Positions 36,623 through 47,653 of a stretch of 64,000 nucleotides of DNA are shown here, in pieces. The stretch comes from CANKHA01 sp963731585. GTDB taxonomy: Bacteria; Pseudomonadota; Alphaproteobacteria; Rhizobiales; Xanthobacteraceae. The notes under the pieces are model-generated. The model was not told the origin of the DNA and did no database searches. It worked only from the letters and a program-made list of their open reading frames with translations. Both the position numbers and the translations under genes were made by a program. Position 1 is the first letter of the stretch, and every line of letters starts with the position of its first letter. Location: positions 62,001-126,000 of the forward strand of contig CAVSWC010000010.1 in assembly GCA_963731585.1 (NCBI GenBank). The letters run 5' to 3'.

Positions 36623-38050
36623 TCAGTTGACGGGTCCCTTCCGGCGATGGGGCCGGATTTCGTCGATCGGCTGCGTGCCGGTGGCGCGGTTGACGAAGAC
36701 CGTCACGACCCACAGCACAACGCCGATGCCGATCAGGACGCCGGCGATCTTGTATTGCACCGGATCGCGTCCGGTCCACGGCCCGGCAAGAAAGGCGCAG
36801 GACAGGCAGGCGAACACCGGCAGAATTGTCGGCGTGCGGAAATGCTGGTGCTCCACCGGGTCGCGACGCAGCACCAGCACCGCGATATTGACGATCGTGA
36901 AGACGCAGAGCAGCAGCAGCGCCGTGGTTCCGCCGAGCGCCGGCACTTCGCCGACAAAGGTGATCAACGCGAGCGAAAGCAAGGTCGTGAAGCCGATCGC
37001 AACATAGGGCGTGCGGCGCGTGCGATGGACCTTGCCCAATATCGGCGGCAGCACATGCTCGCGGCTCATGCCGTAAACAAGCCTGCTTGCCATCAACATG
37101 TTGATCAGAGCGCTGTTGGCGACCGCGAACATCGTGATGAAGGCAAAGATCCCGACCGGGAAGTCCGGCGCGCCGGCCTGCACGACTTTCAGAAGCGGGG
37201 TTTCGCCTTCGCCGAGCTGTTCCGGTGAAACCAGCGTGATCGATGACACAGATACGAGCACATAGATCAGTCCGGTGATCAGCAATCCGGCGAGCAGCAC
37301 CTTGGGGAAATGGCGTGTCGGATCCTTGCATTCCTCGGCCATATTGACCGAGTCCTCGAAGCCCACCATGGCGAAGAAAGCCAATGTCGTGGCCGCGATC
37401 ACCGGCCAGACAAAGGTACCGTCCGCGCCGGTCTTGAACTCCAGCGCGCGCGAGACGTCACCCTGGCCGTGTCCGATCGCCCACAGGCCGATGAATATGA
37501 TGATGAGAAGGCCGGTCAGCTCCACGCAGGTCAAAACGACGTTCGCCTTTACGCTCTCGCCAACGCCGCGGAAGTTCACCGCAGCTACCACGCCCATGAA
37601 TGCGAGCGCGATCGCCGTGACGATAAAGCCGCCTCCGGCGCCAAGCCCGAACGACTGCGTGAAATTTGCGGAGAATGCCCGCGAGGCGGTCGAGGCCGAG
37701 GTGATGCCGGAACACATGACGGCAAAGGCAACGATGAACGTGATGAAATGGATGCCGAAGGCCTTGTGCGTGTAGAGCGCCGCGCCCGCCGCCTTGGGAT
37801 ATTTCGTCACCAGTTCGAGGTAACTGAAGGCGGTCATCAGGGCGACGACGAAGGCGACAAGGAACGGCAGCCAGACAACGCCGCCCACCTGTTTGGCGAC
37901 CTGACCGGTGAGCGCATAGATGCCGGTGCCGAGAATGTCGCCGACGATGAAGAGAAGGAGCAGCCAGGGTCCCATGACCCGGTGCAGACTTGGTTCCGCC
38001 GCGGCCGCTGCATTCTCAACAGGTGTCACTGTGGGTGATGTCGTTGTCAT
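36623..38050 (-). CDS. APC-superfamily amino acid permease
   Basis: 475 residues from the ATG at 38050 (MTTTSPTVTPVENAA), unbroken. Eleven to twelve hydrophobic spans, starting WLLLLFIVGDILGTGIYALT with the GxG(I) substrate motif of span 1, then GGVVWLPFLVAFVVALMTAF and AALYTHKAFGIHFITFIVAF. Span 6 region FFAMVGFEDSVNMAEECKDP is the conserved APC signature. Likely an inner-membrane amino acid transporter; the substrate cannot be read from sequence. Convergent with mrcA, divergent from prfB. Confidence 0.88.
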   Translation of the reverse strand: MTTTSPTVTPVENAAAAAEPSLHRVMGPWLLLLFIVGDILGTGIYALTGQVAKQVGGVVWLPFLVAFVVALMTAFSYLELVTKYPKAAGAALYTHKAFGIHFITFIVAFAVMCSGITSASTASRAFSANFTQSFGLGAGGGFIVTAIALAFMGVVAAVNFRGVGESVKANVVLTCVELTGLLIIIFIGLWAIGHGQGDVSRALEFKTGADGTFVWPVIAATTLAFFAMVGFEDSVNMAEECKDPTRHFPKVLLAGLLITGLIYVLVSVSSITLVSPEQLGEGETPLLKVVQAGAPDFPVGIFAFITMFAVANSALINMLMASRLVYGMSREHVLPPILGKVHRTRRTPYVAIGFTTLLSLALITFVGEVPALGGTTALLLLCVFTIVNIAVLVLRRDPVEHQHFRTPTILPVFACLSCAFLAGPWTGRDPVQYKIAGVLIGIGVVLWVVTVFVNRATGTQPIDEIRPHRRKGPVN

Positions 38051-38199
38051 GGGGCGCCCCTCCACGCATGCCAAGCTTGCTCGCCAACAGGGTAAGCAAG
38101 AAGCGACCCTAGGGCAATATTCCGTGTTCTGCCCTGCTGGTTGCGCTCGCGGCGGCGAGCCGCTACATCCTGCATATCCTTCTAGATATGTACGGAATC

Positions 38200-39331
38200 A
38201 TGCGCGCGGAAACCCAAAGCATCGTCGACGACATCAAGCGGTCCCTTGGACTGCTGAGGAGGCATCTTTGACGTCGATACGTCGAAGATGCGGCTGGCCG
38301 AGCTGAACAAGCAGGCCGAAGACCCCGAATTCTGGAACGATGCCGCCCGCGCGCAGAAAGCGATGCGCGAGCGCACCGCGCTGGAAAACCAACTCAACGG
38401 CATCACCCGGATCGAGCGCGAGCTCGACGACCAGCTCACGCTGATCGAGCTGGGCGAGGCGGAAAAAGACCAATCCGTCATGGCCGAAGCCGAAGCCGCG
38501 CTCAAAAAGCTGAAGGACGAGGCGGCCCGGCAGGAGCTGGAGGCGCTTCTCTCCGGCGAGGCGGACGCCAACGACAGTTATCTCGAAGTGCATGCCGGGG
38601 CGGGCGGAACCGAAAGCCAGGACTGGGCCAACATGTTGCTGCGCATGTATACGCGCTGGGCCGAGCAGCACGGTTACAAGGTGGAATGGCTGGAAGAAAC
38701 GGCGGGCGAGGAGGCCGGCATCAAGTCCGCCACCGTGCAGATCAAGGGGCACAATGCTTTCGGCTGGCTGAAAACCGAAGGCGGCGTGCACCGTCTGGTG
38801 CGCATCTCGCCTTACGATTCAAACGCGCGGCGGCACACCTCCTTTGCCAGTGTGAAGGTCTACCCGGTCGTCGACGACCGCATCAAGATTGATATCGACG
38901 AAAAGGACGTGCGGACCGACACGATGCGTGCGGGCGGAGCGGGCGGCCAACACGTCAACAAGACGGAATCCGCTGTGCGTCTCACGCATATTCCGACCGG
39001 CATCGCGGTGGTCTGCCAGCAGGAGCGTTCGCAGCACAAGAACAAGGCGCAGGCCTGGGACATGCTGCGCGCCAAGCTTTACGAATTGGAACTGAAGAAG
39101 CGCGAAGCCAAAGCGGCGGCAGCGAGCGCGGCGGAGACCGATATCGGCTGGGGCCACCAGATCCGCTCTTACGTTCTGCAGCCCTATCAGATGGTGAAGG
39201 ATCTGCGCACCGGCGTGCAGACCTCAAATACCGGCGGGGTGCTCGACGGCGATCTCGATCCCTTTATGGCCGCGACGCTGGCGCAAAAGGCCTTCGGCAC
39301 CGCGCCGGAGCATGTCGAGGACGTGGATTAA
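38200..39331 (+). CDS. prfB: Peptide chain release factor 2, with programmed +1 frameshift
   Basis: Recognises UGA and UAA stops. Zero frame: ATG at 38200 (alternative 38188), MRAETQSIVDDIKRSLGLLR, then RHL and an in-frame TGA at 38269. The site AGGAGG-CAT-CTT-TGA-C (38257-38272) has the same layout as the E. coli RF2 recoding site: Shine-Dalgarno-like AGGAGG, three bases, CTT slip codon, poor-context TGA. Reading shifts +1 to GAC GTC GAT (DVDTSKMRLAEL). Downstream: the GGQ hydrolysis loop in RAGGAGGQHVNKTESAVR (~res 247). Total ~377 residues. RF2 thus controls its own synthesis. This shift is genuine, unlike the others in the window. Confidence 0.95.
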
Positions 39332-39396
39332 CGCCTGACCGGCGAGCCAGTGTCGCCTGCGAGGTCGTGCGCCAGGTTTTGGGCGGCGCGTGATCG

Positions 39397-40737
39397 CTAA
39401 AGGCTGCCGAGCCGAATGCCAGCGCGCAGAAATTTCTGCGGATCGACCGCGTCGCCGTCGATACGCGTCTCGTAATGCAGATGCGGCCCGGTGGAGCGCC
39501 CGGTAGAGCCGACGCGGCCGATCGTCTGCCCGATGCGGACACTTTGCCCGACCGAGACATTGATCTCCGACAGATGGCCGTACCGGGTGGCAAGACCATT
39601 GCCGTGGTCGATTTCAACGAGCTTGCCATAGCCGCCATTCGAGCCAGCTTGCGTGACTTTGCCGGCGGCGGTGGCGCGGACCGGGTCGCCCATGCTTGCC
39701 GCGGAAATCGAGACCTGAATGCATGGCCGGCGCGTTGATGAAGGGGTCCATGCGCACGCCGAAGCCGGAGCTGGTATCGATTTCGCCCGTCAGCGGCTTG
39801 CGCACGGGCACGTTGGCGAGCGTGCGGTTAAGGGAGTCGACCTGCGCGCGCGCGACATTGATGCGATGAAGCTGGCGTTCGAAATTGCCTGCATCGTTGC
39901 GCGGCTTCACCGGAATAAAGGGTCCGCCGGTGCCGCTTCCGACCAGTACCGATGGCACTTTGCCTGCATTCAGACCCAGCTCGTTGAGCACGCCGCGAAT
40001 CCGGCGCGCCTTGGCATCGTAGCTCTCTTCCATCGAATTGAGTGCCGTGACTTGCGAATTCTCTATCCGGTCGAGCGAGGTCTGTACGCGCGCCAGCATC
40101 GCCTCCATTCCCTTGGGTTTTTCGGCGATTTGCGTCCTACGATTTGCTGGTGCGCGGGATTCCAATCGCGCTTCGCGATCGGGCGGCGGGGTGAATATCA
40201 CCTTGTCGCTCATCGGCGACGGTTTCGGCGCCGTCAAGGGTATCTCCACCGGCTGCCCGCGCGGGGCGGCTTTGATCGATCCGGTGATTGCCGGATCCGT
40301 GATCGAGTTCATGCTCGAAGCGCGCTGTTCCAGCGCCGACTGGCGGCGAAGCAACTGATCGAGCTTCTGCTCGAATTTTTCCTGATCGAGCATCTGGCGG
40401 CCCGTGATGCGGTCGATCTGGCCGCGCAATTCCGCGACGCGGTCTTCATAGGCGAATTGCATCTCGGCTTGCCGCCCGATCAGCCGCGTGAGCACGTCCT
40501 CACGAAAGGCGAAATAGGTGGCAGTGGCGATTGTCCACGCCGCCATGATGACCAGCGTGCCAATGACGATCCAGAACGCGATCGGACCGAGCCGCACCTG
40601 GTGGCCGGCGTGACCAAGGATATAGTCCCGGGCGGTTCCGGCATGGCGGGCAACCGGGTGCGGGCGTTTTTGATGCTGATAGGGGCGGGCGGATTGCCCG
40701 GCATGCGGATAATAGGCTTCGGATCGAGAGACGACAT
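39397..40737 (-). CDS. M23-family metallopeptidase with N-terminal membrane anchor (frameshifted in this read)
   Basis: LytM-type peptidoglycan hydrolase or amidase activator. Start at 40737 (MSSLDPKPIIRMPGNPPAP) has GGGGGAG upstream; a shift near 40635 joins it to GHAGHQVRLGPIAFWIVIGT, a single membrane span. Then a coiled-coil (QFAYEDRVAELRGQIDRITG ... EKFEQKLDQLLRRQSALEQR), a linker, and the M23 domain: MHSGLDFRG (first His/Asp), shift near 39695, ARGDPVRATAAGKV-like GDPVRATAAGKVTQAG, YGHLSEINVSVGQ and GPHLHYETRIDGDAVDP (HxH). Restored length ~447. Coiled-coil plus LytM resembles EnvC/NlpD/DipM-like regulators. Confidence 0.85.
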
Positions 40738-40816
40738 CGACGCTCCCCCGCCGGTCCCCGCAGCGGCAATCAGCAAAGGTGGGTACCGGTTTTGCGCCGA
40801 TTGCTCGCTACAAGCG

Positions 40817-40864
40817 GCGCATGATCTTATCGGCGACCGGTTCCCACTTCGCCGGATCATGCGC
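40817..40864. repeat. 48-bp dispersed palindromic repeat, copy 2
   Basis: GCGCATGATCTTATCGGCGA then CCGGTTCCCACTTCGCCGG and ATCATGCGC: the ends are inverted (GCGCATGAT / ATCATGCGC). Same length and layout as the copy at 20031-20078. Located between bcp and the M23 gene. Confidence 0.78.
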
Positions 40865-40934
40865 TCGCGATATCAACCTCGCGTGGTTAATTTTCCGGAA
40901 ACAAGATCGCGACACAATGCGGGAATGGTAAATT

Positions 40935-41405
40935 TTACAATGCTTTCGCCGCCTCGAGGACTTCCTCCGCATGGCCATCGACCGAAACCCTGGGCCAAAT
41001 CCTGGCGATGCGGCCTTTCCTGTCGATCAGGAAAGTCATGCGCATCACCCCCATGTATTTGCGGCCGTACATGGATTTCTCGCCCCAAACTCCATAAGCA
41101 GTGAGCATCTTGCGGGTTTCGTCCGAAGCCAGGGGGATCGAAAGATCATATTTGGCCTTGAACTTGTCCTGTGCCTTCACCGGGTCGGCCGAGACACCGA
41201 GGATAGCGGTGTCGGCTCGTTGAAAAGCGCCACGCAGCTTGGAAAAGGCCTGCGCCTCGCGGGTGCAACCAGGGGTGTCAGCCTTGGGATAGAAATAGAG
41301 CACGAGGTTCTGCCCGGCGAAGTCGGACAGCGAAATCTCACCGCCGCCGTCCCGCGGGAGGGAAAAGGCGGGGGCCTGGCTGCCCGGGGTAAGTGCCACA
41401 GTCAT
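40935..41405 (-). CDS. bcp: Thioredoxin-dependent thiol peroxidase (Bcp/PrxQ)
   Basis: Reduces hydroperoxides in the cytoplasm. 156 residues, complete. Peroxiredoxin motif NLVLYFYPKADTPGCTREAQ contains the peroxidatic Cys (~res 47). The resolving Cys five residues later in E. coli Bcp is absent (Ala/Phe here), so resolution must use another thiol. Also ILGVSADPVKAQDKFKAKYD and MTFLIDRKGRIARIW. Monocistronic, next to a dispersed repeat. Confidence 0.93.
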   Translation of the reverse strand: MTVALTPGSQAPAFSLPRDGGGEISLSDFAGQNLVLYFYPKADTPGCTREAQAFSKLRGAFQRADTAILGVSADPVKAQDKFKAKYDLSIPLASDETRKMLTAYGVWGEKSMYGRKYMGVMRMTFLIDRKGRIARIWPRVSVDGHAEEVLEAAKAL

Positions 41406-41576
41406 GCGCCTTCCTTTCGTCGCTTTCGAAGGGTCAAGGTTCCGAACATAATAGGGCTAGTGGCTGGGCCCGGGGGTGGCGATTTTAGTCTGATATCCCA
41501 GCCGTCAACGATGATTCGCCGGCGCGACGATATTCCGTTGGCGATCAGCTTGGGCGGGCGGGCGCCCGGTTAGGGA

Positions 41577-44500
41577 ATGGCGAAAAAAAAGCACAACATC
41601 CCCGGCCTGCCGGCACTTCGAAGATTGAAGGCCGGCCTGCATGTGCGCTCTCGGGCACACAAGGCCAAACGGTCCGTTCCGCCCCGCTCCATGGCTACCG
41701 CGCTGTGGCGGCGCGTTCGTCTAATTCTGCGGCGTCCGCTGTTGCGACGCTCGCTGATCGGCGTCGGCGCGTTGCTCGCGATCCTCGGATTGGTGTTCGG
41801 TGGATTTTGGTGGCGGCTGGGCAGCGGGCCGATTGAGTTTGACATGGCGACGCCCTGGCTCACTGCGGCGATCGAGGACAATTTCGGCGAAAACTACAAG
41901 GTCCAGGTCGGCGGCACGCAAATCGAGCGGGACGGGGGCGGGCGCATCCGGCTTCGCCTGCGCGACATCACGGTGCGCGATGCCGAAGGAGCCATCGCAG
42001 CGAGCGCGCCGAAGGCGGAGGTCGGCTTCTCCAGCAGAACCCTGCTGACGGGGCGTGTGCGCGCTGAGCGGCTGGCGCTGGTAGGCGCTGAAATGTCGGT
42101 TCGCATCGAGCCGGACGGCAATGTCACGGTCTTCGCCGGCTCCGACAAGCGCCCGATCGCAACCGCGTCGGTGCCACGGCCTGCTCCGGACAGCGATCGC
42201 GCCCGGTGAGCGCGACCCACAAACGGGTCCCAACGAGCCGTCCGCGCCCAAGAGCGGCATCGAAAATCTCGACGGCGTTGCTGGCCTGGATCGATAGCCT
42301 GGGAGCGAGCGGTCTGGACGGGCACGATCTCGCGGAACTTGGTCTGAAGAGCGGCAATCTGATCGTGGACGACCAGCGCAACGGCAAGCGTTGGAATTTC
42401 CAGAATATCGATTTGAGCCTGACGCGCGTCAAAAGCGGCAACGTCGTGTTCAAGGTCGAATCTGCCAGTGAGGATCAGCCGTGGTCGCTATCCGCCACGG
42501 TGGCGCCACTGCGATCCGGCCGGCGCGTATTCAACGTGGAAGCGCGCCGCGTCATGGCCAAGGACTTGTTGTTGGCGCTGCGGCTCGGGGACGATCCGAT
42601 CATGGCGCAGGTCCCGATATCAGCCAGCCTACGCGCTGAGATCGGTTCGGATGGCACGACCCTGGCGCTGCAGGGCCGCATTATCGCGGAGGCGGGCTTT
42701 CTGACCGAGTCCACCGAGCCCTCGGCCCTTTCGATCGACCGCGCCGAGTTCAATCTGGAATGGGACGCGATGCGCCGCGTGCTTGCGGTGCCATTCCAGA
42801 TTATCTCCGGCGGCAACCGGTTCACGCTCTTCGCGCATGTCGAGCCGCCGCGCACGCGCGGCGGCTTGTGGAACGTCTCGATGACAGGGGGCACCGTCGC
42901 ACTCGGCATGGACAAGAGTGGCGGTCCGCTGGTCTTCAATTCTATTAAGGTGAGGGCGCGCATTGATCCGAAGCAGCGGCGGCTAACCCTGGACCAGGGC
43001 GATATCGCCAACGTCGAAATCGGCGTCGCGCTTACCGGCGAAGTGGATTTTTCCACCGGAGATCCGCGGCTGGCCTTTGGCATCGCCGGCACGCGCATGC
43101 AGCTGGCGGCCATGAAAAAGTTGTGGCCGGCATTCGTGCAGCCGGCAGTGCGCAGCTGGGTCAACGATCACGTCTTGCAGGGGGATATCGAGCGGGTGGC
43201 GATTGCGACCAACGCTCATCTGTCGGCCTTCAAGCGCGGCGGACCGCCGGTCCCCGACGACGGGCTTTTCATCGAGATCCTCGCGCGCAACGCCGTGTTG
43301 CGGCCGCTCGCGACGCTGCCGCCGATCGAGAATGCGGAAGTGGCCGTGCGGGTGACGGGGCGCTACGCGAGCGTCGGCGTAAACAAGGGCACGATCGCGC
43401 TCGCCTCCGGCCGCAAGCTGACCCTCGCCAATGGCTTGTTCGAGGTGCCGGACAGCGAGATACCGCAGCCTCCCACCAAGACGCGCATGCGGATCGAAGG
43501 ACCGGTGCCGGTGGCGGCGGAATTGCTGGAAACCGAGCGCTTGCGCGAGTTCGTCGGGATGCCCTTCGACATATCGAGCGCCAAGGGCAATGTCCTTGCC
43601 CAGGTTTCCGTCGCCTTTCCGCTGAAACGCGATCTGCCGGCCGGCTCATCGACGTATTCCGTGGTGGCGGACATCGCCAACTTTTCCGCCGATAACATGA
43701 TCTTGGGGCATAAGGTGGAAGCGCAGTCGCTGCGGATCAACGCCGGCAACCAGGGCTATCAGATCAAGGGCGACGCCAAGATCGCGGGCGCCGCGGCGAC
43801 ACTCGACTATCGCAAGGCCAAAACCGATATCGATGCTGAAGTCCGCATCCAAACCAGCCTTGATGAGGCCGGACGCGCGCGCTTTGGGCTGGACGTCGGC
43901 AACGTCATCGCAGGTTCCGTTCCGGTAAAGGTCACCGGCTATATCGGCCCCTCTGACCGAGACAGCCGCTTCATCTTCGACGCCGATCTGACGGCTGCAC
44001 GCATCGATAATCTGCTGCCGGGCTGGACCAAGCCGTCCGGAAAAACCGCGCGCGCCAACTTTGCCCTGATCACCCGGGGACAATCGGTGCGGATCGAAGA
44101 CTTGGCAATCGAGGGTTCCGGTACGCAGGTGAAAGGCATCATCGAGCTCGACGGCTCCCGTGACATCGTGGCCGCGCATTTTCCTGTCTTCAGTCTCGCC
44201 GAAGGCGACAAGGCGACTTTCAAGGCCGATCGCGGCCCGGACGGTGCGTTGCGCGTGACCATGCGCGGCGACGTCCATGACGGCCGCGGCTTCATCAAAT
44301 CGACGGTTTCCGGCGCGCGGCCCAACGCCAAAGATAAGCCGCCGATCGATCTCGACCTCGATCTGCGGCTCGGCACCGTGATCGGTTTCAACGGAGAAAC
44401 GCTGCGCAACCTGGAGCTCAAAGTCTCGCGCCGTGCCGGCCAGATCCGCAGCTTCGGCATGAATGCCAAGCTCGGCCGCGATGCCCAGCTTGCCGGCGAT

Positions 44501-45128
44501 CTTCGCAGCAAGCCATCCGGCGGCGGCAATGTGCTGTATTTCGAGACCAGGGACGCAGGCGCGCTGTTTCGCTTCACCGATAGTTATGCGCGCATGAACG
44601 GCGGGCGGATGTGGGTGGCGATGGACGCGCCAACGGGTAGCCCCGGGCCGCAAGAGGGCCTGCTCGGAATCAGCGAATTCTCCATTCGCGGCGAACCGGC
44701 GCTCGAGCGCGTGGTGTCGGGCGCGACCGGCCAGTGGCGGCCAGCGCGACGACGTCAAATTCACCCGCATGCGGGCAGAATTCACCCGCATGCCGGGCCG
44801 GCTGGAAATTCGCGACGGCGTCGTGCAGGGCAATATCGGCGCGACCATCGACGGGCAGATCGATTACGTCGGCGACGAGGTGCATCTGCGCGGCTCGTTC
44901 GTGCCGCTCTATCAGCTCAACAATATGTTGGGGAATATTCCGATCGTCGGGATTTTCCTCGGCGGCGGCAATGAAGGCTTGCTGGGCGTGACCTATGAAG
45001 TGGTGGGGCCGCCCAATGCGCCGCGGCTGAACGTCAATCCGCTATCGGCGGTGGCGCCGGGACTGCTGCGCAAGCTGTTCGAATTCCGCAATGCGCCTAG
45101 CGACCGCGGCTTTGAAGCGCTGCGGTGA
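41577..45128 (+). CDS. AsmA-like / DUF3971 envelope protein (YhdP/TamB relative), frameshifted
   Basis: Very large inner-membrane-anchored protein. N-terminal span RSLIGVGALLAILGLVFGGFW (residues ~60-80) follows a basic segment. The long periplasmic part is mostly beta: GPIEFDMATPWLTAAIEDNF, DUF3971 region TRMQLAAMKKLWPAFVQPAV and VRSWVNDHVLQGDIERVAIA, C-terminal AsmA-like ATIDGQIDYVGDEVHLRGSF and NNMLGNIPIVGIFLGGGNEG. Frames shift near 42192, 42270 and 44740; total ~1180 residues. The family bridges inner and outer membranes and is linked to phospholipid transport. A short internal duplication encodes FTRMRAEFTRM at 44759-44793. Confidence 0.87.
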
Positions 45129-45131
45129 ATT

Positions 45132-46377
45132 TCAAACCGGCTTGACAAGGACGTGGCGCTTTTTGCCGAGCGATAGCTTGATCACGCCTTCCGGCGTCAG
45201 TTCTTTCTTGCTCAACACCAATTTCTCGTCAGTCACGTTGGCGTCGTTCACCTTCAGCCCGCCGCTCTTGATCTGACGGCGCGCTTCACTGGTGGATGGC
45301 ACCAGCCCCGCCTTGATGAAAGCCGCCAGCACCCCGAGGCCTTGTTCAAATTCCTGACGCGGCAGCTCGACGGTCGGCAGCGAGGTGGCGAGGCCGCCGG
45401 TTTCGAAAGTCGTGCGCGCGGTGCGCTCGGCTTCCTCGGCGGCGTCGCGGCCGTGCAGCAGCGCGGTGGCCTCGGTCGCGAGGATCTTCTTCGCCTCGTT
45501 GATCTCCTGCCCCTGCAAGGCGGCGAGCCGCGCGATTTCCGGCAGCGGCAACTCGGTGAACAGCTTGAGCAGCTTCGCCACGTCGCCGTCTTCGCTGTTG
45601 CGCCAGAACTGCCAGTAGTCATAAGGCCGCATCATGTCGGCATTCAGCCACACCGCGCCGCTTTCGGTCTTGCCCATCTTGGCGCCGGAGGAGGTGGTGA
45701 GCAGCGGCGTGGTGAGCGCAAAGAGCTGCACGTCGAGCATGCGCCGGCCGAGCTCGATGCCGTTGACGATATTGCCCCACTGGTCGGAGCCGCCCATCTG
45801 CAGAACGCACGCCGTGGCGCTTGTACAGCTCCACGAAATCGTAGGCCTGCAGGATCATGTAGTTGAATTCGAGGAAGGTGAGCGGCTGCTCGCGATCGAG
45901 CCGCAGCTTCACCGAATCGAAAGTGAGCATGCGGTTGATGGTGAAGTGGCGGCCTACTTCCTGCAGCAGCGGGATATAGTGCAGCTTGTCGAGCCAATCG
46001 GCGTTGTTCGCCATGCTCGCGCCGGCTTTGAAATCCAGGAAGCGCGCAAAGACCGTGCGGATAGACGCGATATTGGCGTCGATCTGCTCGTTGCTGAGCA
46101 GCGAACGTTGCGTGTCCTTGCCGGACGGATCGCCGATCTTGCTGGTGCCGCCGCCCATCAGCGCGATCGGCTTGTGGCCGGTCTTCTGCAGCCAGCGCAG
46201 CATCATGATCGAGAGCAGATTGCCGATATGCAGGCTGGGCGCGGTGGCATCGAAGCCGACATAGGCGGTGACCGGGCCGGCCGCGGCCTTTGCATCCAGG
46301 CCTTCGGCATCGGAGAGCTGATGGATGAAACCACGGCTCGCCAGCACGTTGAGGAAGTCGGACTTGTAGGTGGTCAT
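45132..46377 (-). CDS. tyrS: Tyrosyl-tRNA synthetase (frameshifted in this read)
   Basis: Charges tRNA-Tyr. Start at 46377: MTTYKSDFLNVLASRGFIHQ. Class I motifs: YVGFDATAPSLHIGNLLSIM (HIGH-like HIGN) and GAKMGKTESGAVWL (KMSKS-like). One extra G near 45808 splits RHG-g-CVLQMGGSDQWGNI, which carries the tyrosine-site GGSDQWGN. The C-terminal S4 domain has SEARRQIKSGGLKVNDANVT. Restored ~415 residues. It faces the AsmA-like gene and is divergent from anmK, as in relatives. Confidence 0.94.
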
Positions 46378-46450
46378 TGCTTTGGCTAATCGACGGTTGC
46401 TGGCCGGTGGTGTAACAGGTCCGCCGACCAATTCAACCGGACCCACTGCC

Positions 46451-47560
46451 ATGGCGCTCCTGAAAGCCGTCGGCCTGATGAGCGGAACGTCGCTGGACGG
46501 CGTCGACGTGGCGCTGATCGAGACCGACGGCGAAGCCGTCGTTCGCTTCGGTCCTACCGGATATCGGCCTTACTCGGAGCGCGAGCGGCGCTGTTGCGGG
46601 ATGCATTGGCGGAAGGCGCTTCGCTCACCGAACGGGAGCAGCGGCCCGGCGCGCTGGAAAAGGCGGAAGCCTTCGTCACAAAAGTCCACGCCGAGGTCGT
46701 CCAGGAGTTTTTGCGCAGCTATGAGATCAAGCCGGCCGATGTCGCCATTATCGGCTTTCACGGCCAGACGGTGCTGCACAAGCCGGAGCAGCGGCTGACG
46801 GTGCAGATCGGCGACGGCGCAGAGCTGGCGAAAAATCTCGGCATCGCGGTCGCGCATGATTTTCGCGCCGCCGACGTGGCGGCGGGCGGGCAGGGCGCGC
46901 CGATCGTTCCCGCGTTCCATCGGGCCATTGCGCAGACGCTCGACCGGCCCGGCCCGCTGGCGGTGCTCAATATCGGCGGCGTCGCCAATGTGACCTATGT
47001 GGAAGCCGGCAAGGATCCGGTCGCCTGCGACACCGGGCCGGGCAACGCGCTGATCGACGACTTCATGCGCGCGCATACCGGCCAGCCGCTCGACCGCGAC
47101 GGCGATGAGGCGGCGAAAGGCCGGGCGGACGAGGCCTTCGTCGCGCACATTCTCGCGCATCCGTTCTTCGCGGCGCCTTATCCGAAATCGCTCGACCGCA
47201 ACTTCGCCTTCGCCAATGTCAGCCTGCCGACCTTTTCGGTTGAGGACGGCGCGGCAACATTGTCGCTGCTGACCGCGGCGTCGGTGGCGCGCGTCGTGCC
47301 GCATCTGCCGAAGCCGCCGCGTTCATGGATCGTCGCGGGTGGCGGCGCGCACAATCCGACTTTGCTGAAAATGCTGCGGCAGCAGCTGGCGCCGGCCACG
47401 GTGGAAACGGCGGGCGCGGCCGGCTGGTCGGTGGATGCGCTGGAGGCGCAGGCCTTCGCTTATCTCGCGGTCCGCGTGCTGAAGAAGCTGCCGATCACGT
47501 TTCCCGACCACCACCGGAGCGCCGCGGCCGATGACCGGCGGCGTGGTGGCGAGGCCGTAG
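46451..47560 (+). CDS. anmK: Anhydro-N-acetylmuramic acid kinase (frameshifted in this read)
   Basis: Recycles cell-wall sugar: opens and phosphorylates 1,6-anhydroMurNAc. Start at 46451, MALLKAVGLMSGTSLDGVDV, with the ATP-binding P-loop-like GTSLDG. One missing G near 46583 shifts the frame; the continuation includes IIGFHGQTVLHKPEQRLTVQ, VAHDFRAADVAAGGQGAPIV, CDTGPGNALIDDFM and SWIVAGGGAHNPTLLKML. One extra G near 47503 hides the true end TTGAPRPMTGGVVARP with TAG at 47560. About 370 residues. Two palindromes follow. Confidence 0.92.
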
Positions 47561-47567
47561 ACGCGTC

Positions 47568-47590
47568 ACCCCCGGGCTCGACCCGGGGGT
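47568..47590. terminator. 9-bp hairpin after anmK
   Basis: ACCCCCGGG-CTCGA-CCCGGGGGT, perfect stem, 8 bp after the corrected anmK stop. Acts as a terminator or is part of the palindromic repeat family that continues at 47620. Confidence 0.6.
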
Positions 47591-47619
47591 CCATCTAAAA
47601 ATTGTCTGGAAGGTGATGG

Positions 47620-47642
47620 ATTGCCGGGTCAAGCCCGGCAAT
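47620..47642. repeat. Intergenic palindrome between convergent genes
   Basis: ATTGCCGGG-TCAAG-CCCGGCAAT, perfect 9-bp stem, followed by GACGA. Same type as ATGCCCGGG...CGGCAATGACGA near 9690-9752. Confidence 0.65.
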
Positions 47643-47653
47643 GACGACCTGAA

